Shown piece by piece: positions 1 to 12,590 of a DNA stretch of 64,000 bases; the first letter of the stretch is position 1, and each line of letters starts with the position of its first letter. The notes under the pieces were generated by a model. That model was not told the DNA's origin and did no database searches. It was given only the letters and a program-made list of their open reading frames with translations. Origin of the DNA: Brachypterus glaber (taxonomy: Eukaryota; Arthropoda; Insecta; Coleoptera; Kateretidae); assembly GCA_958510825.1 (NCBI GenBank), contig OY294050.1, positions 6,673,340 through 6,737,339 on the forward strand, written 5' to 3'. The position numbers and the translations under genes were made by a program.

Positions 1-1199
1 ATACATTGTTTAAAAAAGTATTTTATTATAATTTAGGAAAGGATTTAGACTTATGGTGTTAGAAAATTGTTGTTTTTAGGGAAAAATGTAGAAAATTTAT
101 GTTATTAATAAATAAAAAACAATGTTTGTTTTTTAATTTATTCATAAACATTATTTTAGCATATTTAGTGAAAAGAAACGGTTAATATTTTACTTTTATA
201 GACAATATTTTTTCAGTATCAAAAAAGCGCTAACTCGGAAAATGTTGACGATAACGGCATAGATAAAAGAAAAAATTTTCGAATCAATTTTTGAAATTTT
301 TTTTTTATTAAAAATTGTCGTATGACCAAATACCAATATTAAAACTAAAAAACAGGGATATTTCATAATTTGTTGTTAAAAAGTATTTCATTCAATTTTT
401 TCCTAATATATTTTAATAAGTGATGTTAAAAAAAATTAATGTGTAGTATTTTCTCTTTTGTACCGTCAGTTACAATGTTTTATCTTCGCGGGATGCCGCC
501 ATTTGTTAGCAACCCTAGTCACCCAACTCTCTATACAAAAAGAACATAACTCAAAAACGATTTGCAATGTTTTTAAACCGTTCTTGTGCCTTCGGAACAC
601 TTCGACATTGATTACGAGTCGTTCGACTGTTTCCGGAGGAACTCGTATTTTGAGTTATGCTTCTTTTGTTTTAATCTTTGTAATCTCATGGTGAAAAAAC
701 AGACTAATATGAGTATATTTCAAAATCGCCCAAAATCCTATTTTTCTTTATGAAAAAAGCAACCCTGAAATTAACGGGCACAGTTTATTATTTTTTTTTT
801 TAGTTCTATTTTTTTGTTTAGTATTTAGTTTTTTTTTGTTATTCACAATTATTTTTAAGTAAATGCATTTTATTATTATTACATGTTGGTGCATGCAATA
901 TTTTTACTTCACCATTATTTTTTAAATTTTTTAAATAGTTTTGTAGAAGTTGATCGTTTTCTTTTGTTATAATATGAAAAACACATGAGTGTCTCTTAAA
1001 ATCACTAGGACACTGTATGTTTTCTTAATATAACATTAAAACAAGAAACGATTTTTTTAGTGTAGACATATTTGTTATTGAATGCTGCCGAGTATTAAGA
1101 TACATTGACATTTAAGTCAATAACGTGTAAGACCTCTATTGAAGACTATTATTACTTTTGTAGTTTAGTTTTGTTCAGTTTTTTATGACATGAAATGTA

Positions 1200-1612
1200 T
1201 TTCAATCGAAATTTCGCATTCTAGATCGATTGTCAGCCATTCGGGTGTATTCCGGGTACTTCGGATGTTTTCGCATCACCTCGGGCATTTTCGGAACACT
1301 TCGACTGCGTTTTTAGTCTTTAAAGAATAAGGAGAAATTAAAGAAGGTATTTAAATACGAAACTTAAAACTAAAATCTATCCTAATTGGTTTTTTTTTAT
1401 ATAGAACTTCCTCAAACACAATATAATTATTTTGCCTATTTACATCAAATTATTATAAAATAAAAGATGAAGTTCTGACTTTGTCTTTTACGTGGGGATG
1501 TTGTCGGTTCTTTTCCTTTTCCATTTTCTTTGAAAATTCGAAGTGTTCCGAGCTCTTACGAAGAGTTCCGGAATCACCCGATCGATCGATTGAAAGCGAT
1601 TTCAACGTCAGT
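1200..1612. repeat. degenerate fold-back repeat rich in TTCGGAACACTTCGA words
   Basis: The left arm (about 1200-1312) and the reverse complement of the right arm (about 1535-1612) share ordered blocks: GATCGATTG, TCGGGTG, TTCCGG and CGGAACACTTCGA. The arms are imperfect. The word TTCGGAACACTTCGAC also occurs alone at about 592-607. This is probably an old non-autonomous element; no target duplication was seen. Confidence 0.5.
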
Positions 1613-1662
1613 TTAGTATATTTCTGATTTAATTTATGTATTATTGAATTGTGTTATGCAGT

Positions 1663-1869
1663 AATATGTTAACTCACATTGTGAGATGACAGTAAGTAGT
1701 TGAACTGTTTCCTTAATATCTTTTAAACTTTTTTGACTAAAATACTTAAAATTGAGCATTTGCTTCACAAGATGTACAAAATTTGACATCTTTAATTCAA
1801 TAAGTTTTAAAGATATTTAGTAAAATTTTCAGCAACCTACTGTCATTTCACAATGAGAGTTAACATATT
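1663..1869. mobile_element. fold-back MITE, about 207 bp
   Basis: The terminal arms are inverted copies of about 40 bp. The left arm begins AATATGTTAACTCACATTGT at 1663, and the right arm ends with its near-exact complement at 1869 (AACTCTCATTGT on the complement). Both arms also contain GACAGTA. A 1-2 mismatch inverted repeat of this length is a typical miniature inverted-repeat element. No coding capacity. Confidence 0.75.
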
Positions 1870-2530
1870 CTTGCAAAACACTGTTCATTTTATTTATATT
1901 ATATTGTTGTTTTTATGAATAATCGAGATCGCATCTTGCTAGGAGGCAATTAATGAAACAAAAAAAAAGAGAGGTTAGAGTTGAGGATCTCATATCACAA
2001 ACACAACTCTTAACCTAAATGGACGGCTTGGTTATTTAAAGTTTTTATATCTATGTCTCCTTCTACATTTATAAATCTTTTCTACAAGAATACTGTAAAA
2101 TTACCTTTAAAAGTGGATGATTCGAAATTGATCAATTCAATTCAGTTCGTTTAGTGTTCCTAATTTGTATACCTATAATTTACCGTGTTTTTCAAAATTT
2201 CTCAGAGTTTTTGTCCGTAAAGTTTATTTATTAAGAATATATGTTTAGTTTGTCTAAAAATTTATGTTTATTCGTTTTTTACACAATACAATACTTCACT
2301 TGAGGCATAGATTTAAAATGGCGTATAGGGTGCCCTATTATCCTTAAATTTAACGCCCCCTAGATGTTCCACCGAAAAGTTATTAATGTTATTTTTAGAT
2401 TTTAGCAACTCGTTGTAAGAATATTATATTTTTTGTATTGTTCCTCTGACTGCCTTGGTGAGATACCTAGGGAGCCCCCCGGTCCCTTTACGCCCTTAAT
2501 ATAATATATAATAGTAATATATTATATTTT

Positions 2531-2658
2531 TAAATATAATAAAACTGATCTACATAGGTATTTCTGAGAACGCTTATAAAATTCTGATTTCAAACGGAAT
2601 CAATCTATTCTGACCCATTCCAGTTAAAATATGTAGATCAGTATTATTTTTAAATATA
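2531..2658. mobile_element. short hairpin element
   Basis: The arms TACTGATCTACATA-type (2531-2556) and its complement (2630-2658) bracket a 73-bp loop. ACTGATCTACATA is exact in both arms, with AT-rich extensions. It is consistent with a very short MITE. Confidence 0.6.
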
Positions 2659-3780
2659 CTGACCCGTCCTAGAACAATTTATTATATTATTATTACTACA
2701 TTTTTAAAACTTTGTTGTTATTATTATAATTTAAAGTAAAATTATTTTGTTCTTAAATTAATTATTACTTTTGTATACCCTACATTGTTTTGTTTATATT
2801 TGATTTTTTGTTGTACTTTGCTTTTTTAATTAATAATATCAAAACTTGCAGTTAAAAACACAGTTTTTATTTTAACATTCACACAATATTTTGAGAACTT
2901 TGCTGTCAAAAAACCATTTTTATCGAAACGCTTTTTAAGAATCCAAATATCTCTTGGACCCTTCTATTTTTCAAAATATTTCATACTAAAAACATCATAA
3001 AATGGTTTTTTTGACACTCACGAATTCTCGAAAATTGTAATTTTTAACATTATTGCCTCCTTGTGACCTTAGTCTCCTATCCAAAACATCCTCCCGTTTT
3101 ATAGTTAGTGTATGTGTGTGTTTAGTATGCAAAATACTAGTATTTAGTCTTCAAGCTTTGGCACAGTATTGCTACACTTTAGTATCTCAAATTATACTAA
3201 AAACTAACAAATTAGGTTTTATACAATTTGAGATTTAAAACTATTATTATTATTTTCTTATATTTTTTTTTTTTGTAGTTTGATAGAATATACCATACAT
3301 AGTATTTCTGTGCTGTGAGATCAGTATTTTTATATGTAATTGTGAAAAATAGTCATTACAAAAAATTACATACATTAAACAAAAAAAAAGTCGTAGCTAA
3401 AGCATTTCATTACTCAGAATTGGATTTTGAATATTAAAAATGTAGCATTTTAAACGTTCGAGTAACTTGTCGTTAAACTGACAGCAGCAACCATTTTACA
3501 GTCTATTTAGTGCTAGCACAATCAGTTTCCAACTTTGGTAATGTGTTTTACAAGAAAACTTAAAAAAAAGTATTTCACTAACCTATTTGAGTATAATTAA
3601 ATTTTTATATGATGAATACAAATTGAAAGTCCAAAATGTTATACACCATATACGCCAAAATTCTAGCCCTCCTTGTGAAACAAAGATGTCAATAACCCCT
3701 GTTCTCAAGCAAAACATTTACGCCCAAAAAAACATTCAACCATTATTCTTTCATTGCGAAACGAAATAGAAGATAATTTA

Positions 3781-3930
3781 ATTTTTATGGACGATAACGC
3801 CACTCCCCACCGCACAAGAAGGGTTACCAGTTTGCTACAGCAAGGAAATGTTCTCGGGAATGTTCAAAGAATGAACTGGCCAGCCAACTCACCTGACATG
3901 AATCCTTGTGAGAACTTGTGGGATATATGA
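3781..3930 (+). pseudogene. Tc1/mariner-type transposase fragment (C-terminal catalytic part)
   Basis: A 49-codon reading frame ends in TGA at 3928-3930. It carries two blocks typical of Tc1-like transposases: FMDDNATPHRTRRVT near 3784, around the second catalytic Asp, and MNWPANSPDMNPCENLWDI at the end, around the third acidic residue. The spacing between Asp and Glu fits a DD34-35E/D enzyme. The N-terminal part, the first Asp and the C-terminal tail are missing, and upstream frames are broken. It is a dead relic and a likely source family for some mariner-type MITEs nearby. Confidence 0.85.
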
Positions 3931-3944
3931 AAAGGGCCATTTCC

Positions 3945-4315
3945 TGGTAGAAATCACTAAAATACAACTTCACGCAACTTTGTGTTTTGCTATAATTTTC
4001 AGTGATATTTAACGTTCTATAGTAACGTTGAAATCACCAATATTTCAACATTAGATTTTAACGTTACATGTCAACGTATATTCTAACATTAAATTTTCAC
4101 AAATGTTAAAATACAACGTTGTGATAACGTTAGAGTATAACATTAGTACCCACATATTTGTTAGAATAATTTTTGTTTGCGTTTTAAATTCATTGGGGCA
4201 CGAATTTTGGCGATGTGTGTATTTCCAATATTTTGAGTTTTGGATTGTTTTTCTGAATGAATATAAGTATTTTTTTGTAAATTGACTAAAAACTTGATTG
4301 AACAATCTTTTCTGG
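3945..4315. repeat. AACGTT-word-rich element, boundaries uncertain
   Basis: Between about 4004 and 4140 the palindromic word AACGTT (or AACGT) recurs about six times at short, irregular spacing. The stretch is flanked by CCTGGTAGAAATCAC (about 3944) on the left and TTTTCTGGGCCC near 4310. Dense reiteration of one palindromic word resembles the interiors of the CCCANATAGCAC-ended elements elsewhere in the window. Confidence 0.4.
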
Positions 4316-6750
4316 GCCCAATAATGATGTTTAGGCTAAGAAAACCTATATAGTATATAGATATATAGGCTTTTGTGTGATGGAATTATTTCTTCGTATC
4401 ATATAGACGTTAGAAACTTATTTATATATTAACTTACTTAAGTAGTTGTAGTATAACTTGTTTTTTGATAATAACTTAAAAACTTACAAAAAAAAACATA
4501 TTTTGGGGAATTTCTTCGAAGACTGAATCAAACAGCATTTCGTAGATCTAACAACCAGAAATTCACAAAAACCACCGATTTTTTTTCGAAAAAAGTCAAA
4601 AAATTGTGATTTTTTGGTTGTGAAAGGTCTCGATTTCTTCTGGTAACGAACTTAGTGATAAGCTGGAACGCAGTGACTGATGTACCGCACTTGACGTTCA
4701 TTTGTTAAAAAAATTGTTTTGTTGCTTATGGATCTTAGAGTGAGAACTAAAAGTCGGTATCTTCATAGTATATATGAAAAAAGAACAAAATTTCACGTTT
4801 TACACAAAAATACAAAAAATGACGCATAGAAAAAAATAGTCGAAAATAAATGGAATCAGTCAAACAGTAACTTTTTTGTTTGACATCCGATAAAAATTCT
4901 GAAAACGGATTCGGATTCGGCGAGATTAATCATTTAAAAATATGTAAGAAAATATTAGAAAAATACTTTCTAATGCTATGAAATTCAGCATAAATTTTAA
5001 AAAAAGACTGGTTCCATGTATGTTCGACATTGTTTTTTAACGCTTTTTAATTAAATTTATGATTCCAGGTGGAAAAGAAACGTCATATTTTGTTTATTTT
5101 TCATACATAATCTTCATGTCAATTAATATAGGGAACATACTAACTCTATCTTTAACCGTTGTTTATGGTAGATTTATAAAAAGCACACTATAGACAAAAA
5201 TATTTCCCTCCAAAAAAAGTACACCTTATTACTATTTGTTGTATCGTCCTATAGAGGGCGTTCGTTTTTTAAAATGAACATCCTGTATAACTTTTTGATT
5301 AAAGTTCAAGAAAATTATACAGGGTGTATCTGTTCCAATTCCACAAATAAAAAAAGCACAAAAAAAATATTGTTCGCAATGCGTTGTTCTTAAAAATAAT
5401 AATTTTATTTTTAATACTTGAAAAAATTCATGTTAAAAAAAATAATGTCTTGCTATATATAAGACAATGTATAATAAACATGTTTTGAATTTGATTGTTA
5501 ATGAGCACTGTTAATCTGCGCCACGCTTTTTATCGTATTGATATTTCTTTTTTTTAGTAGGGAATTACCCATATTTTACTTTTTCAGGTTGAGTTTTTGA
5601 AAATTGATTTAATAAAAATGAATTTCCACTAAAAAAAAAACAGCTGACAAACCTAATATCTTAAAGTTTCTTTAAAGATATAAGTCGTAAATATCTAAAA
5701 AAATCAAAAATTCAACCTTGGATTGTAGAAGAAAATTTTGCAAGTAATTTTTACCTACTTGAGGTCTTTTTCCATAAAAAACGGTGTTGCGCTTACTTTT
5801 AACAGACTGTGATTTTCAAAAAATGCCTTCCCAACCTTTTTTACATCTTGCGCCTACTATAATTAGAGGAAAAGCATTTATTATAGAAATTACAATATTA
5901 AAATTATCGTAATGTGGGGTAAACGTATTTTCGGGGGCAAGTAAATAAAACGGTCCGAGTTGCCCCACTGTCTTTTATAATACTGTGGTTTTTATAGTTT
6001 TCCCAGATTAAAAAAAATCTCCATCTTGACTGTAGATATGTGGTCCAATAAGAAAAAAAAACTATTTCTTTATATATGTACTTGTTTAAAAATAATATAC
6101 TGTTTAAGAAATTTAAATACTGTTAAAGCCTGTTTAAGATTTTTTAATCTGGGACTAATATGTTTCTTCTGATGCCAAAAATTATGTATCTAAAAGGAAT
6201 TTTTAAAATTAATGATATAAGGGTACATAGCGTATTTTAAGCCAATAATTCTTTGAAATATTGATTGATGATGATGATGATGTTTTTGGGGTCCATAGAA
6301 ATTTGAGCTTAAATGAAACTTTAACAATAATAGACTGTTTTTTCTTCCATATATGCACAATTTTACATTTTTTTCTGTACAATGTAAAAGCTTTTTCAAT
6401 ACTTTATTTTTTCTCAGTCAAAAACAATGAATTTTTGGCTTAAATACTGGCTAATTTATAAAAGCAAGATGGCTTCCAATGAACCATTTTTTCTAAAAAA
6501 AATGACTGTTAATCAAAAAACACACCAATTAACATAATACTCCTATGCTTAAATAAGGATTTTGCGACACCGACCAAAATATATCGCTGCTTAACTTGTA
6601 GGATTTGTACAGTTTTTGCTCTTAAAGAAAATGAGTATATTTTTCTCAGTGTAGCACAAGAATTGCGAATTTCGGACAATTAAAATAATGTTTGGGATTC
6701 TATAAATAGAATTCCCAAAAATTAATAAAATCACCTATTTCTAGAACTTA
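4316..6750. other. gene-free AT-rich stretch
   Basis: No supported gene. Two mariner-like end motifs (ACATCCTGTATA near 5278 and TATACAGGGTGTATC near 5319) lie back to back and probably mark decayed element ends. A GATGATGATGATGAT run lies at about 6266-6280 and gives a meaningless poly-His frame on the minus strand. Confidence 0.5.
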
Positions 6751-6848
6751 AAATAGGAGGCGCGATGCGCCGACGTTTACCTCTCGGGTCTGTTCACTCA
6801 CATCGGTTTACCGGCCATTCTGTTTATTTGACTTTTCTGTTTATTATT

Positions 6849-7218
6849 TTTTTTATTACCTCACCGTTGAGACTTTGTATATGTGTTCTTTATGTCCAGT
6901 CAAACAACTACTTACATAAGAAAATTTTGGGTAGCGGGGCGGGGCTTATTAGATTAGTTATGAAGTCATAACATTTAGCACCTCACAGCTGATTTTTTCA
7001 GGATCGTTTAATAAAAATATTTAAAATCAAGTGGTAACCTTGTCCGACAAAGATTTTCGGGCAATACCGTTGTGGGACGCCCTAAAGTTAAGGGTTGGTC
7101 CCAAAAAAAAAACGCCCCGCCACCAAAAATGTTCTTATGTAAGAAGTTGTCTGACGGGACATAAAGAACACATATACAAAGTCTCAACGGTGCACCCCGG
7201 TGAGGTAATAAAAAAAAA
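6849..7218. mobile_element. fold-back element with arms of about 100 bp
   Basis: The left arm (6849-6944) and right arm (7113-7218) are inverted copies over about 96-106 bp. Both carry TTATTACCTCACCG, TTGAGACTTTGTATATGTGT, TCTTTATGTCC and the GC-rich inner block GGCGGGG. The arms differ by a few substitutions and one small insertion. Open frames across it on the plus strand are by-products of the repeat. Confidence 0.8.
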
Positions 7219-7856
7219 TCTACTGGGCGTGGGCTCCCGGACTTTTACTCTATTATAAGGTTTAAAAATGGTTTTTTTTCGAGCTAGCCACTTATCTCCT
7301 ATTGGGAGACCCCTATTTAGGGGTAGGGTAATTTAAATTACAAAACGAACCAACAAAACAGGCAAGAATGATTTAAAAACCCTAAAAATTATGTATTTTC
7401 TTTAATTTAAAGTTAATAGTCAATAATTTATTTAGAAAAAATCAGCCATTCATCATCTCTCGCTTTTGCGCTGTGGATACGTCAATTCAAATTGAAAGTA
7501 TTATATAATGTAATGAGCCTCATTAAAAGGGGAAACTTAATTTTAATAATGTACATGTTTCTAGTTATTTAAAATCGTTAAATTATTAAAAAAATACACT
7601 GAGAAAAATACACTATTATTTTTGGTAATTTCTGTATTTTTAGATTAGTCGTTTTTATATCAAATAATATAATATATTGTATTTTTATGTGCTTTGTAAA
7701 CGTCCCCATTATGGTTGTATCAAGGGTTCAAATTAATCTGTCTTTTTTAGACCAGGAACTGAACATTTTATTTTTCGTTTTGTTTTCGATTTTTTACAAC
7801 TTTTTGATAAATACAATCAATTAATGACTGTTGAACATAAAATATTACCACTTGGT

Positions 7857-8696
7857 CCCGTATAGTACAAAACAGTTCTAAGAATATTCTTAAAATAAAT
7901 ATTGGGAATGTTGTATGATTCTAAGAATATGCGATGTTTTACCTAAAACGTTCTTAGAAGGTTTTAAGACATTCAATGGATACCGTTTTAATCATGCGAA
8001 AGCTTCTATGATAATTCTAAAAAACAATCTTGCAGAATATGCCCAGCTACTTCTAACTTGAAAAACTGTCTAACCTAATTTAGGATCTGTCAAATCTAAA
8101 ATAGTCAAGATCCAAAATAGTGACATATGTAATAATGACATTTTGTGGTACAAAACAATGTTTTAAACTATCATATAATAGACAACATTTAAATTTCAGG
8201 AATATTAACATTTTCATGCATTAATTAGTTTGTATACAGGTACATGCTTACAAATTGTAAGTTACAATACAATCTTACATAGCTTACAAATACTAGACTT
8301 AATAAAATCAGCAATCACTAGACTTAGGTCTATAATTATAATAAAATAATACACGATTGGAATCACCAAAAACAATTAAATATTTAATTTTTTATCGGCT
8401 ACTGTAGAATTACAACTACAACATATCAAAAAAATATTTGAAGAATAGCTGCAAATTTAAATAAACCTTCTATCAGAACATTTTTAGAATATGCATAGTA
8501 TAATTTCTAAGAACATTCTTAACAGAAACTTCTTAGAATATGTATTAGAAGAATGAAATGAGAAAATTATAAGGATATGTCATGCATTTTAAGCGCAAGT
8601 TTAAAGCATAATCATAGCATATCTAAAAGTTTATGCTAAGAATATTCCCAATAAAATAATTAGAGAATATTCTTAGATCATCGGTGCTATTTGGGG
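7857..8696. mobile_element. inverted-terminal element with reiterated GAATATTC words
   Basis: The left end CCCGTATAGTAC...TCTAAGAATATTCT (7857-7890) matches in inverted orientation the right end (8663-8696), read on the complement as CCCCAAATAGCAC...TCTAAGAATATTCT. The interior repeats CTAAGAATATTC or TTAGAATATG words many times near both ends (for example 7879, 7920, 8508, 8535, 8640). It has no coding capacity. It belongs to the CCCANATAGCAC-ended group described in the findings. Confidence 0.65.
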
Positions 8697-8879
8697 TTAA
8701 TCATATCTAAAAACAACGAATGATCATGGCCATCAAATGTTGTGTACTAAATCGTATGCCTTTAGGGTGCCAAAAAACCCGACTACGAAAAAATGCCTAA
8801 AGAGGAAAATTAAAACTTGAAAACGTGGGCGTGCCAAATGCTATTTTTAAATATAATATGGCCAGTACCGAATTCATTA

Positions 8880-9118
8880 TAAAAAATTTATAGATTTCTT
8901 CGGTTTTCGGTTAAATTTCTGATGATAACGATCAATATGACCGAAACCTGGAATTTCATATAGCCGAATTTTTTGTTTGCCGCCTCGATCGTTTAAATCG
9001 GCTCAGTAGTTTAGTCCCTAGAGGGAAACAAACAAACATGCATACATACATACAAACACGTTAAAAACATATTCCGGGGTTAGTAACGCTCCTTCCGCAT
9101 TGCTGTAGTCGGGTAAAA
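8880..9118 (+). repeat. dispersed element ending in GCTGTAGTCGGGTA, copy 1
   Basis: This stretch aligns along most of its length with the reverse complement of 50149-50400. Shared blocks are TATAGATTTCT, CTGATGATAACGAT, CCGAAAC, AGTAGTTTAG, ACACGTTAAAAACA and the terminal TAGTCGGGTAAAA. A short remnant of the same end (GCTGTAGTCGGATAA) lies near 10724. The family type is not clear to me; no terminal inverted repeat was seen. Confidence 0.7.
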
Positions 9119-10748
9119 TGGTTTGAAAGGTATTTCAATAATGGCATAATCTTTAATAATTTTTAATTTTAACTTTTAACGTCCAAGAAAAGTTGTCGTT
9201 AGTTTATAAAAAAAATAAAAAAGAAACGAAAAGTTACGTTTACGTAATATACCGACGAGTCGCATTGAGAACCTCGTCTTTTGGATCCTGGTTAAAAAAA
9301 TTTAAAAAAAAAACGAAAAGTTACGTTTTTATTTCCTGGTTTAGACACTATTGATGTCTAGTGAATATGTATATCATGTCTGGTAGACATCCATAGAATT
9401 TCCAATAAGTAGTATTAGATATTTGTTAGGACTGAACGAGTTTATCAATATCATTAATAATATTATTAACTATACGAAGAATATACGGTGTGTTATCAAT
9501 TTTACAAGAAAAAATAATATTTTTATCAAAAAACAGATATTATTTTCAGCTTTAATATCCATATATTGTTTCCTACATTTAAAATTGTCGCCTTTTTTAA
9601 GGGTTTGTGATCAGGTGTAATTCAAAACTTTCTGCCTATTAGGTATCTAATATAATAATTGTGTAATAAGTAATAAAAAACGTATTGTATTAACCACTTT
9701 TAATCTCTACCCAAATATGTACGATGTTTATTAAAAAGGAATCAATCCACAAAATAATAATGGAAATAAATATCTATTTCTGGACAAAATCGTTTGAGAT
9801 TTTTGTAAAATTTGGCTAAGGTCAAAAAAAAATAAGACAACTGTTTTTATTTTGTCTAAAAAATGGAAAAACTGTTGAACAATTTTGTCTATAAATTTAT
9901 AAATGTTTTATCCTTTGTATGGTTTCTTTGTATACAGTTTAAATTATTTCTTAGTTTGTTTTAGCAACACACTGTATATAAATAACTATACGAATCATAT
10001 ATTTAAGTGTTTTGATTGTTGTATGGCCGCACATACCAAAATTTGAGCCCTGTATGTTTTTGGGCTGTAAGGGCCAAAACACAGAGTTTGAATTTTGGCC
10101 ACTATAGTCCCCAGGGCCAAAATTTTTGGGCATTCGCCACTTTAGCCTAGTCTGCTTTGTCCGTTAAAAGTTCCTGCCAAATGTTGCAGAAAAATTTATT
10201 ACAAAATGAAGTTATTTTGCAAAAATAAATACTTATTCCTGTTGTGTTTCAAAAATAGTTAAAACTCAAAAATGTGTGGAAAAATGCATCATTGCCGCAC
10301 AAGTGCGGCATGTGTACTTTTTTTTACGTGATACATACATAATTTTTTCTACCTCAGTCAGTAGTAACATGAAACGTCACTTTTTCAAATTTGAGGTCAA
10401 AATTTTGAATTGTTTTTGCAAGATGACTCTCATATAAATATTTATATTTGATAGCAATAGTCGGTGTTAAATTTAGTGTTGTGTAGAAAAATGTGTTAAT
10501 TTTTCAAATCTCAAAAAAATAACACATATCTTTAAGAATTAACGATTTTGTCTAAAATTTTGGGCTGGAAAGTCCAAAAAATGGCCAAAATTATCCGATA
10601 ATGTGCTTCGATTGCCGCTCTTTACGCGCCTTTAGATTAGAGCTAAATTCTTATGCCAGTGACGTAACAATTTTTGTTGGGAAGTTAAAAATTTTATCTA
10701 TTTCATAAAAAATATTAAAACCGCTGTAGTCGGATAAGTAAAAGCCTC

Positions 10749-11458
10749 CCATATAGCACGCGTTTTACGATGGATATCCCCAGGATATACTTTTGTTACT
10801 AAACGGGAATTTGTGACTTCCCCAGGATACACTTTTGCTACTAAACGGGAAGTCGAGCGACTTCCGAACCCTTATATCCCATGGATATACCTCGTACATC
10901 CCAAATGTCCTTCGTGTGTCCCAGAGACGTCCCGAAGGGTATTTCCCGGGGACATACTGCCCGTTTATCCCATGAATATCCCGAAAGGACATCCACGGGA
11001 CATCCCCTCGGGACTTCCCTGGCATGTACGAAGGACATACCGTATATCCTTGGGATATACGGGAGTATATCCCCAGGACATACCTTTTGGTATATCCTTG
11101 GGATATACGACTAATGTCATGCGAAATTAAAAGGACATTGAGAGGATATATATTAAGGTCAAACGTCTGTCAAAAGTATTTGCTCTCTAAATCTAAAAAA
11201 TGGACCACAGATAATACAACTATATGACCTTTATGGATGCACAAAACCAATATGAACAAGGAATACGAAGAGAGATAAAAATATGGCAGCAAATTTTTTG
11301 TAAATATCTGTATTAATGCTTGGAATTCAATTTTGTCATCAAAATTAGTAGAGAAACCCTAGCACAAGCATTAAGCTTATTTGGGGCTCCCTACGTCTCT
11401 GTAAAACGAACTACAAAATAAATAAATAAATATTCGAGGGATACTGTGTGCTATATGG
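10749..11458. mobile_element. element with CCATATAGCAC ends and GGATATCC-type words
   Basis: The 11-bp inverted ends CCATATAGCAC lie at 10749-10759 and, as the complement, at 11448-11458. The interior (about 10770-11110) is a mosaic of GGATATCC, GGGATATAC, GGGACATCC and CCCAGGATATAC words in both orientations, plus an imperfect direct repeat CTTTTG(C/T)TACTAAACGGGAA (near 10790 and 10831). Overlapping open frames on both strands arise because these words lack stop codons. The right part contains a LINE/SINE-like 3' tail (11351-11430). Confidence 0.6.
11351..11430 (+). repeat. retroposon 3' tail with (AAAT)n, copy 1
   Basis: The block CCTAGCACAAGC...AAGCTTATTTGGGGCTC followed by CTCTGTA and an AAATAAATAAATAAA tail matches 55744-55840 in the same orientation. 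A conserved unique end plus a microsatellite tail is the hallmark of a LINE or SINE 3' end. Only the tail is preserved; the parent family is not identified. Confidence 0.65.
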
Positions 11459-12560
11459 CCTGCGATTAATTTTTCGAATTAATTAAAAAAAAATGAGCAA
11501 AGTTTTAGCCCCCTATATGGACTACCGTTAATAAAAAAAATCTTTAAATATTGTATTTTTTACCGTTTTTCCGTAACTTTTGGACGGTTTTATTGAGAAT
11601 GAATCTTTTTTTATGAAATTAGGCAAATGTTGTTCCAATCTCTAAATTCCGTTACGTTACTGTTGTTAAAACTCTTCTATGAACTTTTAAGACTGACCCA
11701 AATGTTGATGATTGAACAAAATTGTTGTTGCTAAGCAACAATGTTGATCCAGCAACATTATTGGGAACGTAAGTCGTTTTTGTGAGGTCCATCTTTGAAA
11801 AAAATCGATAAATTTCATTTAACACTTTCACACTTTTAATTTTAAAATTTAACTCTAGAATCACAGTGTTTCAAAATTTAAGTGTGAGACAATGTTTTGA
11901 AATGAATTATCTCGTATTGTTTTACTATAGACTTCACCAGGATTACTTAAGTCCCTATTGTAAGGAATTTAAAAATGTATTTGCAAAAAATTGACCATAT
12001 TAAAGGCAATATGATAGATATAGATATATTTTTGAGTATTGTAAATGTGTGAAGTTCAACTGTTTATTTTTTAATGTTGGCCTAGAGGGTGTTCCAAATT
12101 ACAAAATCTCTTATTAAATTTGTTTAAATTTAGTTAAAAGCTCGTGGGAATAGCATACTACCTGGTGTTCTCTACGAATGTGGTATGAAATATAATTGTA
12201 ATTTTTTTTCGTCTTTTTTTTTGTAACTTATGAGCCACGTGCCAAAATAATAAGGACCAATTATACCTAGATTTTTTTGTAAGTGGTGACAATAGAAAAA
12301 TTTAAATTTTCCTGGGACCACAACGTTGGTTCCGAAATTGTTTCTTGAAAAGATTTTTTTATAATTTATGATGTTAACAAAATAATTACTTTGGGACATC
12401 CTATTTAAAAGTGTTTGCCTGCTTAATAACTGTTCGCTGCTATTTTACAGGAAAATCAAAAATTTGGAAAAATGCATTAATATTTTTGAAAATGATCAGG
12501 ATTTTAAAAAATTGGTTATGAATGTACTTATTTTGCAATTAATGTTCATATTAAACTCTA
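11459..12560. other. gene-free stretch
   Basis: No supported gene. Between 11650 and 11790 the words GTTGCT, AACAATGTTG and GCAACA recur, including the palindrome TTGTTGCTAAGCAACAA near 11724, hinting at another word-rich element without clear ends. Confidence 0.45.
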
Positions 12561-12590
12561 AAATTACATATAAAATTGTAATACATATAA

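Larger units (their letters stand above)
1..3780. other. gene-free AT-rich stretch
   Basis: No open frame here has coding character or recognisable homology; the short open frames look like chance frames in AT-rich DNA. The stretch holds a degenerate inverted repeat (about 1200-1612), a fold-back element (1663-1869) and a hairpin element (2531-2658), listed separately. Nothing else could be supported. Confidence 0.6.

Noticed and set aside
6190..6399. Minus-strand frame with a His run
   Set aside because: The His run is a GAT microsatellite read in reverse; no homology and no coding context.
10765..11130. Overlapping open frames of 65-105 codons on both strands
   Set aside because: They lie in a mosaic of short palindromic words that lack stop codons; the proteins are low complexity and all frames look alike.
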